Assembly (NCBI GenBank): GCA_015488785.1
Contig: WFNC01000060.1
Location: forward strand, 1-18,958
Reading direction: 5' to 3'
Origin: Flavobacteriales bacterium
GTDB lineage: Bacteria; Bacteroidota; Bacteroidia; Flavobacteriales_D; Parvicellaceae
Length of the DNA stretch: 18,958 nt
The position numbers and the translations under genes were made by a program. Every line of letters starts with the position of its first letter. The first letter of the stretch is position 1. The notes beneath the pieces were generated by a model. It made no database searches, had not been told where the DNA came from, and worked only from the letters and a program-made list of their open reading frames with translations. This document shows, piece by piece, positions 1-7,910 of the stretch.

Positions 1-2
1 GT

Positions 3-227
3 CTTTCGCAGATATATCACAGTGCATTTAGCGGTGTTGATTATTCCGCATCTGTTTATTCTCGACTTGCTAATTTCTTGTATTTCAGCATCGTTACATT
101 TACTACAGTTGGCTATGGAGATATAGTCCCGAATTTATTAATTGCAAAATTTATTACCGTACTCGAAATGATATCATCCTTTGTGGTGATCGTATTCGTA
201 ATTTCTAAATATATAAAAATCAAATAA
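3..227 (+). CDS. Potassium-channel-like protein, C-terminal fragment (5' end outside the window)
   Basis: The open frame enters from the left edge and stops at TAA 225-227, leaving 74 visible codons. It reads through TFTTVGYGDIVP, the K+ selectivity filter (TVGYGD) preceded by a pore-helix-like stretch. A final hydrophobic segment (roughly FITVLEMISSFVVIVFVIS) follows, then a short basic tail (KYIKIK). This is the pore plus inner helix of a two-TM (Ion_trans_2) channel unit. The short tail means there is no C-terminal RCK/TrkA-N domain. Whether the missing N-terminus carries two, four or six TM helices cannot be seen. The next gene starts one base after the stop, so the two may be co-transcribed. 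Confidence 0.85.
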   Translation, partial: LSQIYHSAFSGVDYSASVYSRLANFLYFSIVTFTTVGYGDIVPNLLIAKFITVLEMISSFVVIVFVISKYIKIK

Positions 228-228
228 A

Positions 229-645
229 ATGAAAATACTATTAATTTTAATGCTAAGTCTTTCAGTGCAAAGTTACTTTGCTCAACACGATCACAGTAGT
301 CACGGAGGGAGTCACGAAGAACACGCCAAAAATGCCCCACACGGAGGGGAACTAAAGATGGTTGGAAAATATCATATAGAAGTAGTTGAAAACCTGATGA
401 ATAAAAAAGACAAATTAAAAGTTTTTGTACTCAAACGAAATTTAAAACCAGTGCCTGTGGAGGAAATATCTGGACATTACATTATTACGTACAAAAATGG
501 TAAAACTGAATCTTCCGATTTTAAATCAACTTCTTTGGGCTATTTCCCTATTCAAGTTACACAGTTGGGTGAATTTCAATGTAAATTCTTATTTACAATA
601 AATAGTAAAAAAGTAACGACAATATTCTTAGGAGGGAAAATGTAA
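229..645 (+). CDS. Small secreted His-rich protein, probable periplasmic metal-binding protein
   Basis: 138 aa. A signal peptide (about residues 1-18, MKILLILMLSLSVQSYFA) is followed by a His cluster with H20, H22, H25, H29, H32 and H38, then a NAPHGGEL...GKYHIEVV segment. This APHGG/G-YHIE pattern recurs in small Bacteroidota proteins encoded near heavy-metal efflux genes and resembles N-terminal segments of some CusB/CzcB-like adaptors (recalled family knowledge, not searched here). The rest looks like a small beta-rich domain with no catalytic motif. It follows the potassium-channel gene by one base. The likely role is periplasmic binding or buffering of Cu, Zn or a similar metal. That is inferred from the histidines and from the efflux genes elsewhere in the window. 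Confidence 0.7.
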   Translation: MKILLILMLSLSVQSYFAQHDHSSHGGSHEEHAKNAPHGGELKMVGKYHIEVVENLMNKKDKLKVFVLKRNLKPVPVEEISGHYIITYKNGKTESSDFKSTSLGYFPIQVTQLGEFQCKFLFTINSKKVTTIFLGGKM

Positions 646-692
646 AAATTAATTATAAACTCGAATTCAATTCTAAAATAAAAAATTTAATT

Positions 693-2687
693 ATGAAAAT
701 AACAATATCTGTACTGCTTTTAGCTAGTAATTTTATAGCGCAAAACCACTCAGAGCCTTGTGCATTTGACCACATAAGTAATAATCAAAATATTGTGAAG
801 GCTGAAAAGGTAATTCAACAGGGGGCAATAACTTTAAAATCCAATCATACTATTAAAACTATTCCAGTTGTAGTTCACGTTTTTCATCAAGGCGGAACAG
901 AAAACATTTCCGAAACACAGATTCAAAGCCAAATAGATGTACTCAATGAAGACTATGGAAAACTTACAGGAACGCCAGGCGATGGTAATGGTGTAGATAC
1001 CGAAGTACGATTCAAATTAGCAAAAATAGACCCTAACGGAAATTGCACCAATGGAGTTGTAAGAATCAATTCTTCTTTAACAAATCATAAAACTTATGAA
1101 AGACCATTGCTGAAACAAATTAGTTTTTGGGACAATACCAAATATTTAAACATATATATAGTAAAGTCAATTCCAGGAGGTACATTGGGGTATTCTTCAT
1201 TTCCTGGTGGTCCTGCAGATGAAGATGGACTTGTGGTAAGACACAATTATTTTGGACGTATAGGTACAGCAAGTTCATCTATGGGAAGAACAGGAACGCA
1301 CGAGGTGGGGCATTGGCTGGGATTATATCATACATTTAATAATAGTTGCGGAACAGATCTTTGTACAGATGGTGATTACGTTTGTGATACTCCTCCTGTT
1401 GCTACAGCTAATTTTGGATGCTCAGCAAGTAACTCTTGTAGTAATGATTCTCCAGATTTACCAGATCAAATAGAAAATTATATGGATTATACTTCTGAAA
1501 TCTGTAGTAATATGTTTACCGAAGGGCAACGATTAAGAGTTCAATCTTCATTAACAAATTTGAGAGCAGATATTTGGACGCAGACAAATTTAGTTGCCAC
1601 AGGAACTGATTCCCTCTACGCTCCTCCTTTAGTATGTAGCGTAGTTGCTGATTTTACCTCTTTAAATCCAGAAATATGCGTAAACAATGATGTGAATTTC
1701 ATCAATACTTCATTAAATGAAGCAAACGCTTGGACTTGGTACTTTCAAGGAGGGACACCAAGCACTTCTAATATAGAAAATCCAGTTGTCAACTATAGTT
1801 CATTGGGAATGTTTGATGTATCTTTGGTAGTTACAAATGGCACAACTACAGACTCTATAGTAATGTCAAACTTTGTTTCAGTAACCAATCCTGGCGTTGG
1901 TCAAACATTGCCCTTTCAAGAAAATTTTGATTCAGGTATATTTCCACCAAATGGAATTTCTATCAACAATCCAGATGGTGGTATTGGTTGGGAATTAGAT
2001 TCCAATGCAAGTGTTTCTCCAAATTATTCTATAAGATTGGATAATCTAAATAGTACCAATTATGGAACGATAGATGAAGTTGTTCTCCCTTTTTTAGATT
2101 TATCCTCTAATACAACTACTCCTTGGATGAAATTTAATTGGGCGTATGCTAAATCTGTTTCGCTCTATACAGATGAACTTATTGTACAATTGTCAACAGA
2201 TTGTGGAGCTACTTGGACACAGATTTTATATAAAAACCATAATTCATTAGTAACAGGACCTACTCAAACAACTCCATTTATACCAGATGATTCACAATGG
2301 AAAAATGCCAAAATAAATTTGTCTGCTTATAGTAATGAACAAAATGTATTAATCAAAATTATGAATGTTACTGATGGAGGGAATTATTTATATATTGACG
2401 ACATTACTATTGGAGACAATTCATTATCGATTGAAAATATTGATTTGTTGGAGGGACTAAAGATTTATCCCAATCCAACTTCTGGAAGTTTTAGTGTTGC
2501 GTTTGAATTTGAGAACAATTTGCCAACTCAACTTCGAATATTTTCGGTAGAAGGTAAATTAATTCGACAAGTTGCAGTACAAAATAGTATTACAGCTATA
2601 GATTTAGAAAACGTACCTACTGGTATTTATTTCTTGATGTATGAGCAAAATGAGCTAATTAGAACACGAAAAATTAATATTAAATAA
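693..2687 (+). CDS. Secreted M43 (pappalysin-type) metalloprotease with PKD and T9SS sorting domains
   Basis: 664 aa. A signal peptide (about 1-17) precedes a short prodomain. The catalytic domain carries the extended metzincin zinc site HEVGHWLGLYH (residues 203-213, with E204 as general base) and a Met-turn around M264 in NYMDY. The spacing and the Cys-rich stretch between them fit the M43 cytophagalysin/pappalysin family. A PKD-like domain follows at about 316-397, then a jelly-roll module with the QENFDSG...GW pattern (choice-of-anchor J/MAM-like) at about 403-580. A type IX sorting domain lies at about 589-664, beginning IYPNPTSG. The product should be exported by Sec, moved across the outer membrane by T9SS, and attached to or released from the surface as an extracellular protease. 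All zinc ligands are present and the length suits the family. It shows no visible functional link to its neighbours. Confidence 0.93.
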   Translation: MKITISVLLLASNFIAQNHSEPCAFDHISNNQNIVKAEKVIQQGAITLKSNHTIKTIPVVVHVFHQGGTENISETQIQSQIDVLNEDYGKLTGTPGDGNGVDTEVRFKLAKIDPNGNCTNGVVRINSSLTNHKTYERPLLKQISFWDNTKYLNIYIVKSIPGGTLGYSSFPGGPADEDGLVVRHNYFGRIGTASSSMGRTGTHEVGHWLGLYHTFNNSCGTDLCTDGDYVCDTPPVATANFGCSASNSCSNDSPDLPDQIENYMDYTSEICSNMFTEGQRLRVQSSLTNLRADIWTQTNLVATGTDSLYAPPLVCSVVADFTSLNPEICVNNDVNFINTSLNEANAWTWYFQGGTPSTSNIENPVVNYSSLGMFDVSLVVTNGTTTDSIVMSNFVSVTNPGVGQTLPFQENFDSGIFPPNGISINNPDGGIGWELDSNASVSPNYSIRLDNLNSTNYGTIDEVVLPFLDLSSNTTTPWMKFNWAYAKSVSLYTDELIVQLSTDCGATWTQILYKNHNSLVTGPTQTTPFIPDDSQWKNAKINLSAYSNEQNVLIKIMNVTDGGNYLYIDDITIGDNSLSIENIDLLEGLKIYPNPTSGSFSVAFEFENNLPTQLRIFSVEGKLIRQVAVQNSITAIDLENVPTGIYFLMYEQNELIRTRKINIK

Positions 2688-2734
2688 AGTCTCAATTAAA
2701 TTATTAACTACCTTAAATTCAGCCACTTTTAAAA

Positions 2735-3310
2735 ATGAAAAATCATAACTTAGATTTAGTATTAAAAAATATGACTTCAAACAGTTGTATTAAGTTAATC
2801 CAATACAAATTGGATGCTCTAGAAGATGTAAAAATCATACATTTATCTTTAGGGTACTTAATTATTGAAAGTCCACTGCTAAAAAAAGAGGTTTCTAAAA
2901 TAATAGAGGAACTTGGCTTTGAAATACTTAAAGACGAAGACGAAATTATTGTAGAAAAAGCAAAAATAGCGGCTATAGAATTAATTCACTTAGCGACTAA
3001 TTCCAATTCACTTATTAGAAATTCTAAATATATAAGTGAACGAGTTCAAGAAAATTATGAAAAGATAAGCAAAACATTCTCGAAAGTAACAGGAATTACC
3101 ATCGAAAAATATATCATAATTTTAAAAATTGAAAAGGTTAAAATGATGTTGTTAGAAGAAGATTATTCGCTTAGTGAAATTTCCTATCAACTAGGCTATA
3201 GTAGTGTACAGTACTTAAGTCGTCAATTTAAATCTACAACCGGATATACTGTATCGGCGTTTAAAGAATTAGAGAATCCTCCTCGTTTACCATTAGATAA
3301 AATCATTTAA
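2735..3310 (+). CDS. AraC-family regulator with an N-terminal HMA-like domain
   Basis: 191 aa, cytoplasmic. Residues 1-73 have the beta-alpha-beta pattern of a heavy-metal-associated domain. Residues 100-178 form a C-terminal AraC DNA-binding domain with two helix-turn-helix units, the second around EISYQLGYSSVQYLSRQFK, ending in GYTVSAFKEL. Flavobacteriia commonly encode an HMA-like/AraC protein starting with a motif like NMVCDRC, often near copper or zinc genes. Here the equivalent reads NMTSNSC: the second Cys is kept (C18) and the first is Ser15. It may therefore sense a metal with one thiol plus other ligands, or may have lost metal sensing. It lies 191 bp upstream of the PqqD-led operon on the same strand and is the obvious candidate regulator of that operon. 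The target is inferred. Confidence 0.85.
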   Translation: MKNHNLDLVLKNMTSNSCIKLIQYKLDALEDVKIIHLSLGYLIIESPLLKKEVSKIIEELGFEILKDEDEIIVEKAKIAAIELIHLATNSNSLIRNSKYISERVQENYEKISKTFSKVTGITIEKYIIILKIEKVKMMLLEEDYSLSEISYQLGYSSVQYLSRQFKSTTGYTVSAFKELENPPRLPLDKII

Positions 3311-3441
3311 TATTTTAACAAGCTGGAGTGTGATAGGTTGTTACCTGGTTAGTTAAATTATGACTGGAGATCAAACATATTCTTCCGTAATCTTACACAT
3401 CAAAACCAATATAGTATAACACTTGTTTGTTTATTCTGTAT

Positions 3442-3449
3442 TACTTTTA
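3442..3449 (+). promoter_or_regulatory. Possible Bacteroidota-type promoter (-7 element) for the PqqD-led operon
   Basis: TACTTTTA resembles the Bacteroidota -7 element TAnnTTTG except for the last base. A TTG at 3423-3425 lies 16 bases upstream as a possible -33 element, slightly closer than usual. The position, about 50 bases before the ATG at 3502, suits the first gene of the operon. Such short motifs arise by chance in AT-rich DNA. Confidence 0.3.
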
Positions 3450-3468
3450 CAATGTATTCTAGAAATAG

Positions 3469-3485
3469 ATATAATACAATTATAT
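3469..3485. promoter_or_regulatory. Perfect 7-bp inverted repeat just upstream of the PqqD-like gene
   Basis: ATATAAT-aca-ATTATAT is a perfect 7-bp dyad with a 3-base spacer, 17 bases before the ATG at 3502. It could be an operator or a weak hairpin in the leader. The all-A/T arms weaken the case because such dyads are frequent in this composition. Confidence 0.3.
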
Positions 3486-3501
3486 TTAACAACAAAGCAT
3501 T

Positions 3502-3741
3502 ATGAAAATTAGAAAAAACGTAGCCGTGAGTGACAATGGGTTCTTATTTAACCCGCTTACAGGAGATTCATATTCTGTAAATCAAATAGGTCAAGAAATT
3601 ATTAGATATTTAAAAGAGGGGCAATCTGAAGATGATATTATGAAAATCATTACGGACGAATATATGATAGATTCAAATACGGTAGAAAAAGACTTCTTGG
3701 ATTTTAAAAGAATGCTTGAAGCATATAAATTGGGAGAATAA
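3502..3741 (+). CDS. PqqD-like protein (RiPP recognition element fold)
   Basis: 79 aa, soluble. The order of motifs matches the PqqD family: a beta hairpin (VAVSDNGFLFNPLTGDSYSVN), a helix (QIGQEIIRYLKEG) and a winged-helix half (SEDDIMKIITDEYMIDSNTVEKDFLDF). PqqD-type proteins bind leader peptides and present them to a modifying enzyme, and the fold is known as the RiPP recognition element. No radical SAM enzyme, HPr-kinase-like gene, other pqq gene or obvious precursor peptide is in the window, so this is not a PQQ cluster. It starts the operon, 17 bases before the multicopper oxidase gene. It may present a peptide to the ATP-grasp enzyme two genes on. That partnership is inference. Confidence 0.8.
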   Translation: MKIRKNVAVSDNGFLFNPLTGDSYSVNQIGQEIIRYLKEGQSEDDIMKIITDEYMIDSNTVEKDFLDFKRMLEAYKLGE

Positions 3742-3758
3742 CTAATATCAATTAAATT

Positions 3759-5456
3759 ATGAAAATCATACAACTATTATTACTCGTTTCTCTAAGTTCA
3801 GTAACTTACGGGCAAAATCCGCTTTTTATTCCAGATACACTCTCTGGTCCAAATATTAACTTAACCGTACAAAATGGAACGCATCAGTTTTTTCCAGGTC
3901 AAGTGACAAGTACGTATGGGGTAAATGGAAATGTTTTAGGACCTACGCTACTCTTGAAACAAGGAGATTCAGTCTATATCACAGTAGATAATCAATTGGC
4001 AGATACCACTACAATGCATTGGCATGGTTTGCATGTTTCTCCAGAAAATGATGGAGGACCTCACAGTCAAATTTATCCCAATACTACTTGGTCTCCTAAG
4101 TTCGAAGTACTTGATAAGGCTGCTACATATTGGTATCATCCACATTTACACGGAGTTACTGATGAGCAAGTGTCTAAGGGCTTAGCTGGATTTATTTTAG
4201 TAAGAGACGCAGAAGAACAAGCATTAGCGTTACCAAGAACATATGGAGTGGACGACTTCCCATTAGCATTGCAAACGAAAGCCTTTGATTTGTCATACCA
4301 AATCTTAAGTCACACCAATGCTGATAGTATTATGATGGTTAACGCAACTGTTGATCCAATGCTTGATGTTCCAGCTCAAATGGTAAGGTTTAGAGTGTTG
4401 AATGGATCTTCACAAAGAGCTTTTTATTTAGGGCTTACTGGTAATCAAACATTTTATCAAATAGGATCTGATGGAGGTTTATTAGCTGCTCCAGTCTCAT
4501 TGACTCGCTTGCTTTTAACACCTGGGGAACGAGCAGAAATTGTTATTGATTTTTCTGCTTTAAATGGACAAAGTATTGATTTGATTAGTTATGCATCAGA
4601 GTTTCTTAATGGAATATATGGTTCTGTTGCTCCTGGAATGAATGCAAGTATGCCACTAACAGATTACAATCCAAACCCTTTAAATGGTGCAGATTTTACA
4701 GTTTTACAGTATAATGTAGGCACGCCAACAGCAAATGCGATTACCACATTGCCTAATAGTTTAGCAACCGTAGTTCCAATTGATGAAAGTACAGCAGACA
4801 AAACACGTATGTTTACTTTTTCACCAATGTCTCCTGGATTTAATCAATTGAATGGACATTTTTTAATCAATGGAAACTCTTTTGACCATCTTGTAATAAA
4901 CGATACAGTGCTACTTGGGGCTACTGAAATATGGGAAGTTAAAAACAATTCAACTATTTCACATCCTTTTCATGTACATGATGTACAATTTTTCATACTG
5001 TCTAGAGATGGTGTTGCTCCAGCAGCAAATGAGGCTGGTAGAAAAGATGTTGTTTTAGTAAAACCACAAGAAACGGTTCGTATTATTGCTAAATTTGAAG
5101 ATTTTGCAAATGAGAATATTCCATATATGTATCATTGCCATTTACTCACACACGAAGACAATGGAATGATGGGGCAATTCATAGTGATAGATTCTCAGGT
5201 GGGAATAGAGGAACAATTAGGGGCTAATAGGATGAGTGTATTTCCTAATCCAACAAAGAATATGTTAAATATAATTTCGAACTCTGAAATTATAAAATCT
5301 CTTGTAATATCTAACCTTTCGGGAGAGTTGATGTTCAATAAAATTATAAATTCTACAGAAGCTTTGGTGAACGTTAGTGAATTGGCTAGAGGAGTTTATG
5401 TATTGAGAATTAATACAGCAACAGGTTTACAGACAGAGAAAATAATAATTGAATAA
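3759..5456 (+). CDS. Secreted multicopper oxidase with T9SS sorting domain
   Basis: 565 aa. After a signal peptide (about 1-18) come three cupredoxin domains with all four copper-ligand motifs: HWHG (87-90), HPHLHG (127-132), HPFHVH (402-407) and HCHLLTHEDNGMM (459-471). In the last motif C460 and H465 are type-1 copper ligands and M470 is the axial Met. The enzyme should couple one-electron substrate oxidation to O2 reduction, as in the CueO/CotA/CopA-type oxidases. No Met-rich insert like that of CueO is visible, so cuprous oxidase activity cannot be assumed. A T9SS domain (about 485-565, starting VFPNPTKN) sends it to the cell surface or outside, unlike the periplasmic CueO. It lies between the PqqD-like and ATP-grasp genes, with only 2 bases before the latter. 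Its substrate is unknown; metal ions, phenolics or the operon's product are all possible. Confidence 0.93.
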   Translation: MKIIQLLLLVSLSSVTYGQNPLFIPDTLSGPNINLTVQNGTHQFFPGQVTSTYGVNGNVLGPTLLLKQGDSVYITVDNQLADTTTMHWHGLHVSPENDGGPHSQIYPNTTWSPKFEVLDKAATYWYHPHLHGVTDEQVSKGLAGFILVRDAEEQALALPRTYGVDDFPLALQTKAFDLSYQILSHTNADSIMMVNATVDPMLDVPAQMVRFRVLNGSSQRAFYLGLTGNQTFYQIGSDGGLLAAPVSLTRLLLTPGERAEIVIDFSALNGQSIDLISYASEFLNGIYGSVAPGMNASMPLTDYNPNPLNGADFTVLQYNVGTPTANAITTLPNSLATVVPIDESTADKTRMFTFSPMSPGFNQLNGHFLINGNSFDHLVINDTVLLGATEIWEVKNNSTISHPFHVHDVQFFILSRDGVAPAANEAGRKDVVLVKPQETVRIIAKFEDFANENIPYMYHCHLLTHEDNGMMGQFIVIDSQVGIEEQLGANRMSVFPNPTKNMLNIISNSEIIKSLVISNLSGELMFNKIINSTEALVNVSELARGVYVLRINTATGLQTEKIIIE

Positions 5457-5458
5457 TT

Positions 5459-6508
5459 ATGACAAAACCAAAATATACCATAGCCGTAACTGGATTAAAC
5501 GCTATAGATAGTCCAGGGCCAGGAATGGCGGTAATTAGAGCGTTAAGAGATGCAGAAAGCTTTGAAGTACGAATCATAGGACTGTCTTATGAAACTTTAG
5601 AGCCAGGAATTTATATGCATGATTTAGTTGATAAAACGTATCAAATACCTTATCCTTCTGCAGGACAAGAAGTATTATTTGGAAGAATTGAATATATTAA
5701 TAGTCAAGAAAATATAGATTTTTTATATCCAAATTTTGATGCAGAATTGTTTAATTTTATTTGCATCCAAGATCGAATTGAATCGGAACTCGATATTAAA
5801 ATGATGTTGCCTACCAAAGAACAATTTGAAGCGCGTCATAAAGTGAATTTATTTGAATATGGAATAGAACACAACATAAAAGTTCCTTTTGCAAAGATGG
5901 TTTATACGCCTACAGAAATACCTCCAATCGTCAATGATTTTGGCTTTCCGTTAGTTGTAAAAGGAAAATACTATGATGCCAAAATAGCCTACACAGCAGA
6001 TCAGGCAATTCAGCATTTTAATAAAATTAGTGCAGAATGGGGGGTGCCAATTTTAGTACAAAAATTTGTACACGGTTCTGAAGTAAATGTTTGTGGTATA
6101 GGTGATGGAAAAGGGACAACTATGGGAGCCGTTCCTATGCGAAAGCTTTATATTACAGATAAAGGAAAAGCTTGGGCAGGCGTTACGCTAGAGGATGAAA
6201 AACTATTAGAAATAACAAATGAATTGATTAAAAACACCAAATGGAATGGCCCATTTGAATTGGAGTTTATGAAAACAACCGATGATGAGTATTTTTTAAT
6301 CGAAATCAATCCAAGGTTCCCTGCTTGGTGTTATTTGACAGTAGGGGCAGGGCAAAATCAAGTAGAGTCATTGGTAAATATAGCTATGGGAAAAGAAGTA
6401 GCGCCATTTACTAGTTTTGAAATAGGGAAAATGTTTATTCGATATTCAGAAGATATGATTGTAGATATGAAAGAGTTTGAACAGATTTCGACAATAGGAG
6501 AATTATAA
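5459..6508 (+). CDS. ATP-grasp carboxylate-amine ligase-like enzyme, substrate unknown
   Basis: 349 aa, cytoplasmic, no signal peptide. The N-terminal 100 residues look like the Rossmann-like pre-ATP-grasp domain (TIAVTGLNAIDSPGPGM). The ATP-grasp fold follows: a nucleotide-binding Lys in FPLVVKGKYYDAK (K168/K170), VQKFVHGSEVNV around 200, and the Mg-ATP site with E269 in FELEFM plus E282, N284 and R286 in LIEINPRFP. The overall look is closest to carbamoyl-phosphate-synthase-like ATP-grasp proteins. Members activate a carboxylate as acyl phosphate and join it to an amine, thiol or similar nucleophile. It starts 2 bases after the oxidase gene and 33 bases before the decarboxylase gene. With a PqqD-like protein in the operon, it may add or join amino acids or modify a peptide; that is inference. 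Confidence 0.85.
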   Translation: MTKPKYTIAVTGLNAIDSPGPGMAVIRALRDAESFEVRIIGLSYETLEPGIYMHDLVDKTYQIPYPSAGQEVLFGRIEYINSQENIDFLYPNFDAELFNFICIQDRIESELDIKMMLPTKEQFEARHKVNLFEYGIEHNIKVPFAKMVYTPTEIPPIVNDFGFPLVVKGKYYDAKIAYTADQAIQHFNKISAEWGVPILVQKFVHGSEVNVCGIGDGKGTTMGAVPMRKLYITDKGKAWAGVTLEDEKLLEITNELIKNTKWNGPFELEFMKTTDDEYFLIEINPRFPAWCYLTVGAGQNQVESLVNIAMGKEVAPFTSFEIGKMFIRYSEDMIVDMKEFEQISTIGEL

Positions 6509-6541
6509 AAAATTTCACAACAATATTAAAATAGCAGAGAT

Positions 6542-7900
6542 ATGGATAAGAAACAATATGAAAGACCAATGATAAAACCATTAAACACTGGGTTGATGAA
6601 TAAATTCGGGACAAAAACCGAATATACTCCTAAGACCCATATTGATGGCAATAGAGTAAGTGATTTATTAGAAGAATATGGATCTCCTTTATTTGTTCTT
6701 TCGGAACGAAAAATAAGAGAAAACATTAGAAGTGCAAAACGTATTTTTGAAACGAGGTATCCAAAAGTTCAATTCGCATGGTCTTATAAAACCAATTATT
6801 TAAATGCTGTTTGTAACATTTTTCATCAAGAAGGGTCTTGGGGTGAAGTAGTTTCTATGTTTGAGTATGAAAAAGCAATGAAAAATGGCGTTCCAACAGA
6901 TAAAATTCTTTTTAATGGTCCAGATAAGACGGATGAGGATTTAATCGTTGCGATTAATAACAATTCACCAATACATATTGATCATCTTGATGAATTATAC
7001 CGTTTGACAGAGTTAGCAAAGGAAATGCATAAAAAACCTAGAGTGGCAATTCGTGTAAATATGGATACAGGAATTCATCCAATGTGGGATCGATTTGGAT
7101 TCAATTATGAAAACGGGCAAGCTTGGGAAGCGATTAATAAAATAATGGCTTCTGAAACTTTAGATTTGATAGGGTTACATTGTCATATCGGTACATATAT
7201 GCTTATGGCTAGCGCATATGGTGTTGCTGCATCTAAGATGGCAGACCTTGCATTAAGTATTAAGAAAAGATACGATAAAACGATTACCTACATAGATATG
7301 GGAGGGGGATTTGCTTCAAAAAACACTTTGAAGGGAGCTTACCAGCCTGGAACAGATACCGTTCCTGAGATTCATGAATATGCAGAAGCTATTACTACGG
7401 CTCTTTTAAATGCTGGATTTGAGAACGATGATTTACCATATTTATATTTAGAAACAGGTAGAGCATTGATTGATGACGCGGGATTCTTATTGGGGTCAGT
7501 TATTTCTAATAAACGTTTATCAGACGGGAGAAGGGCAACTATTATGGATTTTGGTGTAAATATTTTGTTTACAGCATTCTGGTACAACCATAAAATATCT
7601 CCAGCTCAGGAGTTTAGTCATCATACCGAAGATACTGTTATGTATGGCCCGTTATGTATGAACATAGATGTGATACGAGAAAATGTAACGATGCCACCAT
7701 TAAATAAAGGAGATAACGTTGTTGTTCACTACGTAGGAGCGTATAACATCACGCAATCTATGCAGTTTATTTCACTTCGTCCAGCAGTAGTTTTAATTGA
7801 TACGAAAGATACCCCACATATCATCAAGAACAAAGAAACGTTAGAAGATGTAGAAGTTAAAGAAGTAAAACCTGAATATTTAAGTACTTTTGAACTCTAA
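6542..7900 (+). CDS. Fold-type III PLP-dependent decarboxylase, diaminopimelate-decarboxylase-like
   Basis: 452 aa, cytoplasmic. The LysA/ornithine-decarboxylase fold is clear: SYKTN with the PLP Lys K83, DRFGF (substrate loop), HCHIGT (213-218), DMGGGF binding the PLP phosphate (252-257), ETGR (304-307) where DAP decarboxylases usually have EPGR, GPLC with the cross-subunit Cys C372 followed by D376, and a GAYN motif. The catalytic residues are present, so it should be active. DAP decarboxylase acts on the D-centre of meso-DAP, while relatives act on carboxynorspermidine, ornithine or arginine. The ETGR variant and the operon setting suggest it is not the housekeeping lysA; the true substrate is unknown. 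It may decarboxylate the product, or supply an amine, for the ATP-grasp ligase encoded 33 bases upstream. Confidence 0.88.
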   Translation: MDKKQYERPMIKPLNTGLMNKFGTKTEYTPKTHIDGNRVSDLLEEYGSPLFVLSERKIRENIRSAKRIFETRYPKVQFAWSYKTNYLNAVCNIFHQEGSWGEVVSMFEYEKAMKNGVPTDKILFNGPDKTDEDLIVAINNNSPIHIDHLDELYRLTELAKEMHKKPRVAIRVNMDTGIHPMWDRFGFNYENGQAWEAINKIMASETLDLIGLHCHIGTYMLMASAYGVAASKMADLALSIKKRYDKTITYIDMGGGFASKNTLKGAYQPGTDTVPEIHEYAEAITTALLNAGFENDDLPYLYLETGRALIDDAGFLLGSVISNKRLSDGRRATIMDFGVNILFTAFWYNHKISPAQEFSHHTEDTVMYGPLCMNIDVIRENVTMPPLNKGDNVVVHYVGAYNITQSMQFISLRPAVVLIDTKDTPHIIKNKETLEDVEVKEVKPEYLSTFEL

Positions 7901-7910
7901 AAACAAATAA

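Noticed and set aside
113..340. 75-codon open frame on the minus strand
   Set aside because: It is antisense to the potassium-channel end and the His-rich gene, both of which have clear protein signatures.
3452..3505. 17-codon ORF (starting MYSRNRYNT) whose stop overlaps the ATG of the PqqD-like gene
   Set aside because: It looks like coupled translation, but the candidate promoter ends at 3449, so its start would fall at or before the transcription start. It has no recognisable content.
3502..7900. PQQ biosynthesis cluster
   Set aside because: Only a PqqD-like protein is present. There is no PqqA, B, C or E counterpart and the neighbouring enzymes are of other families.
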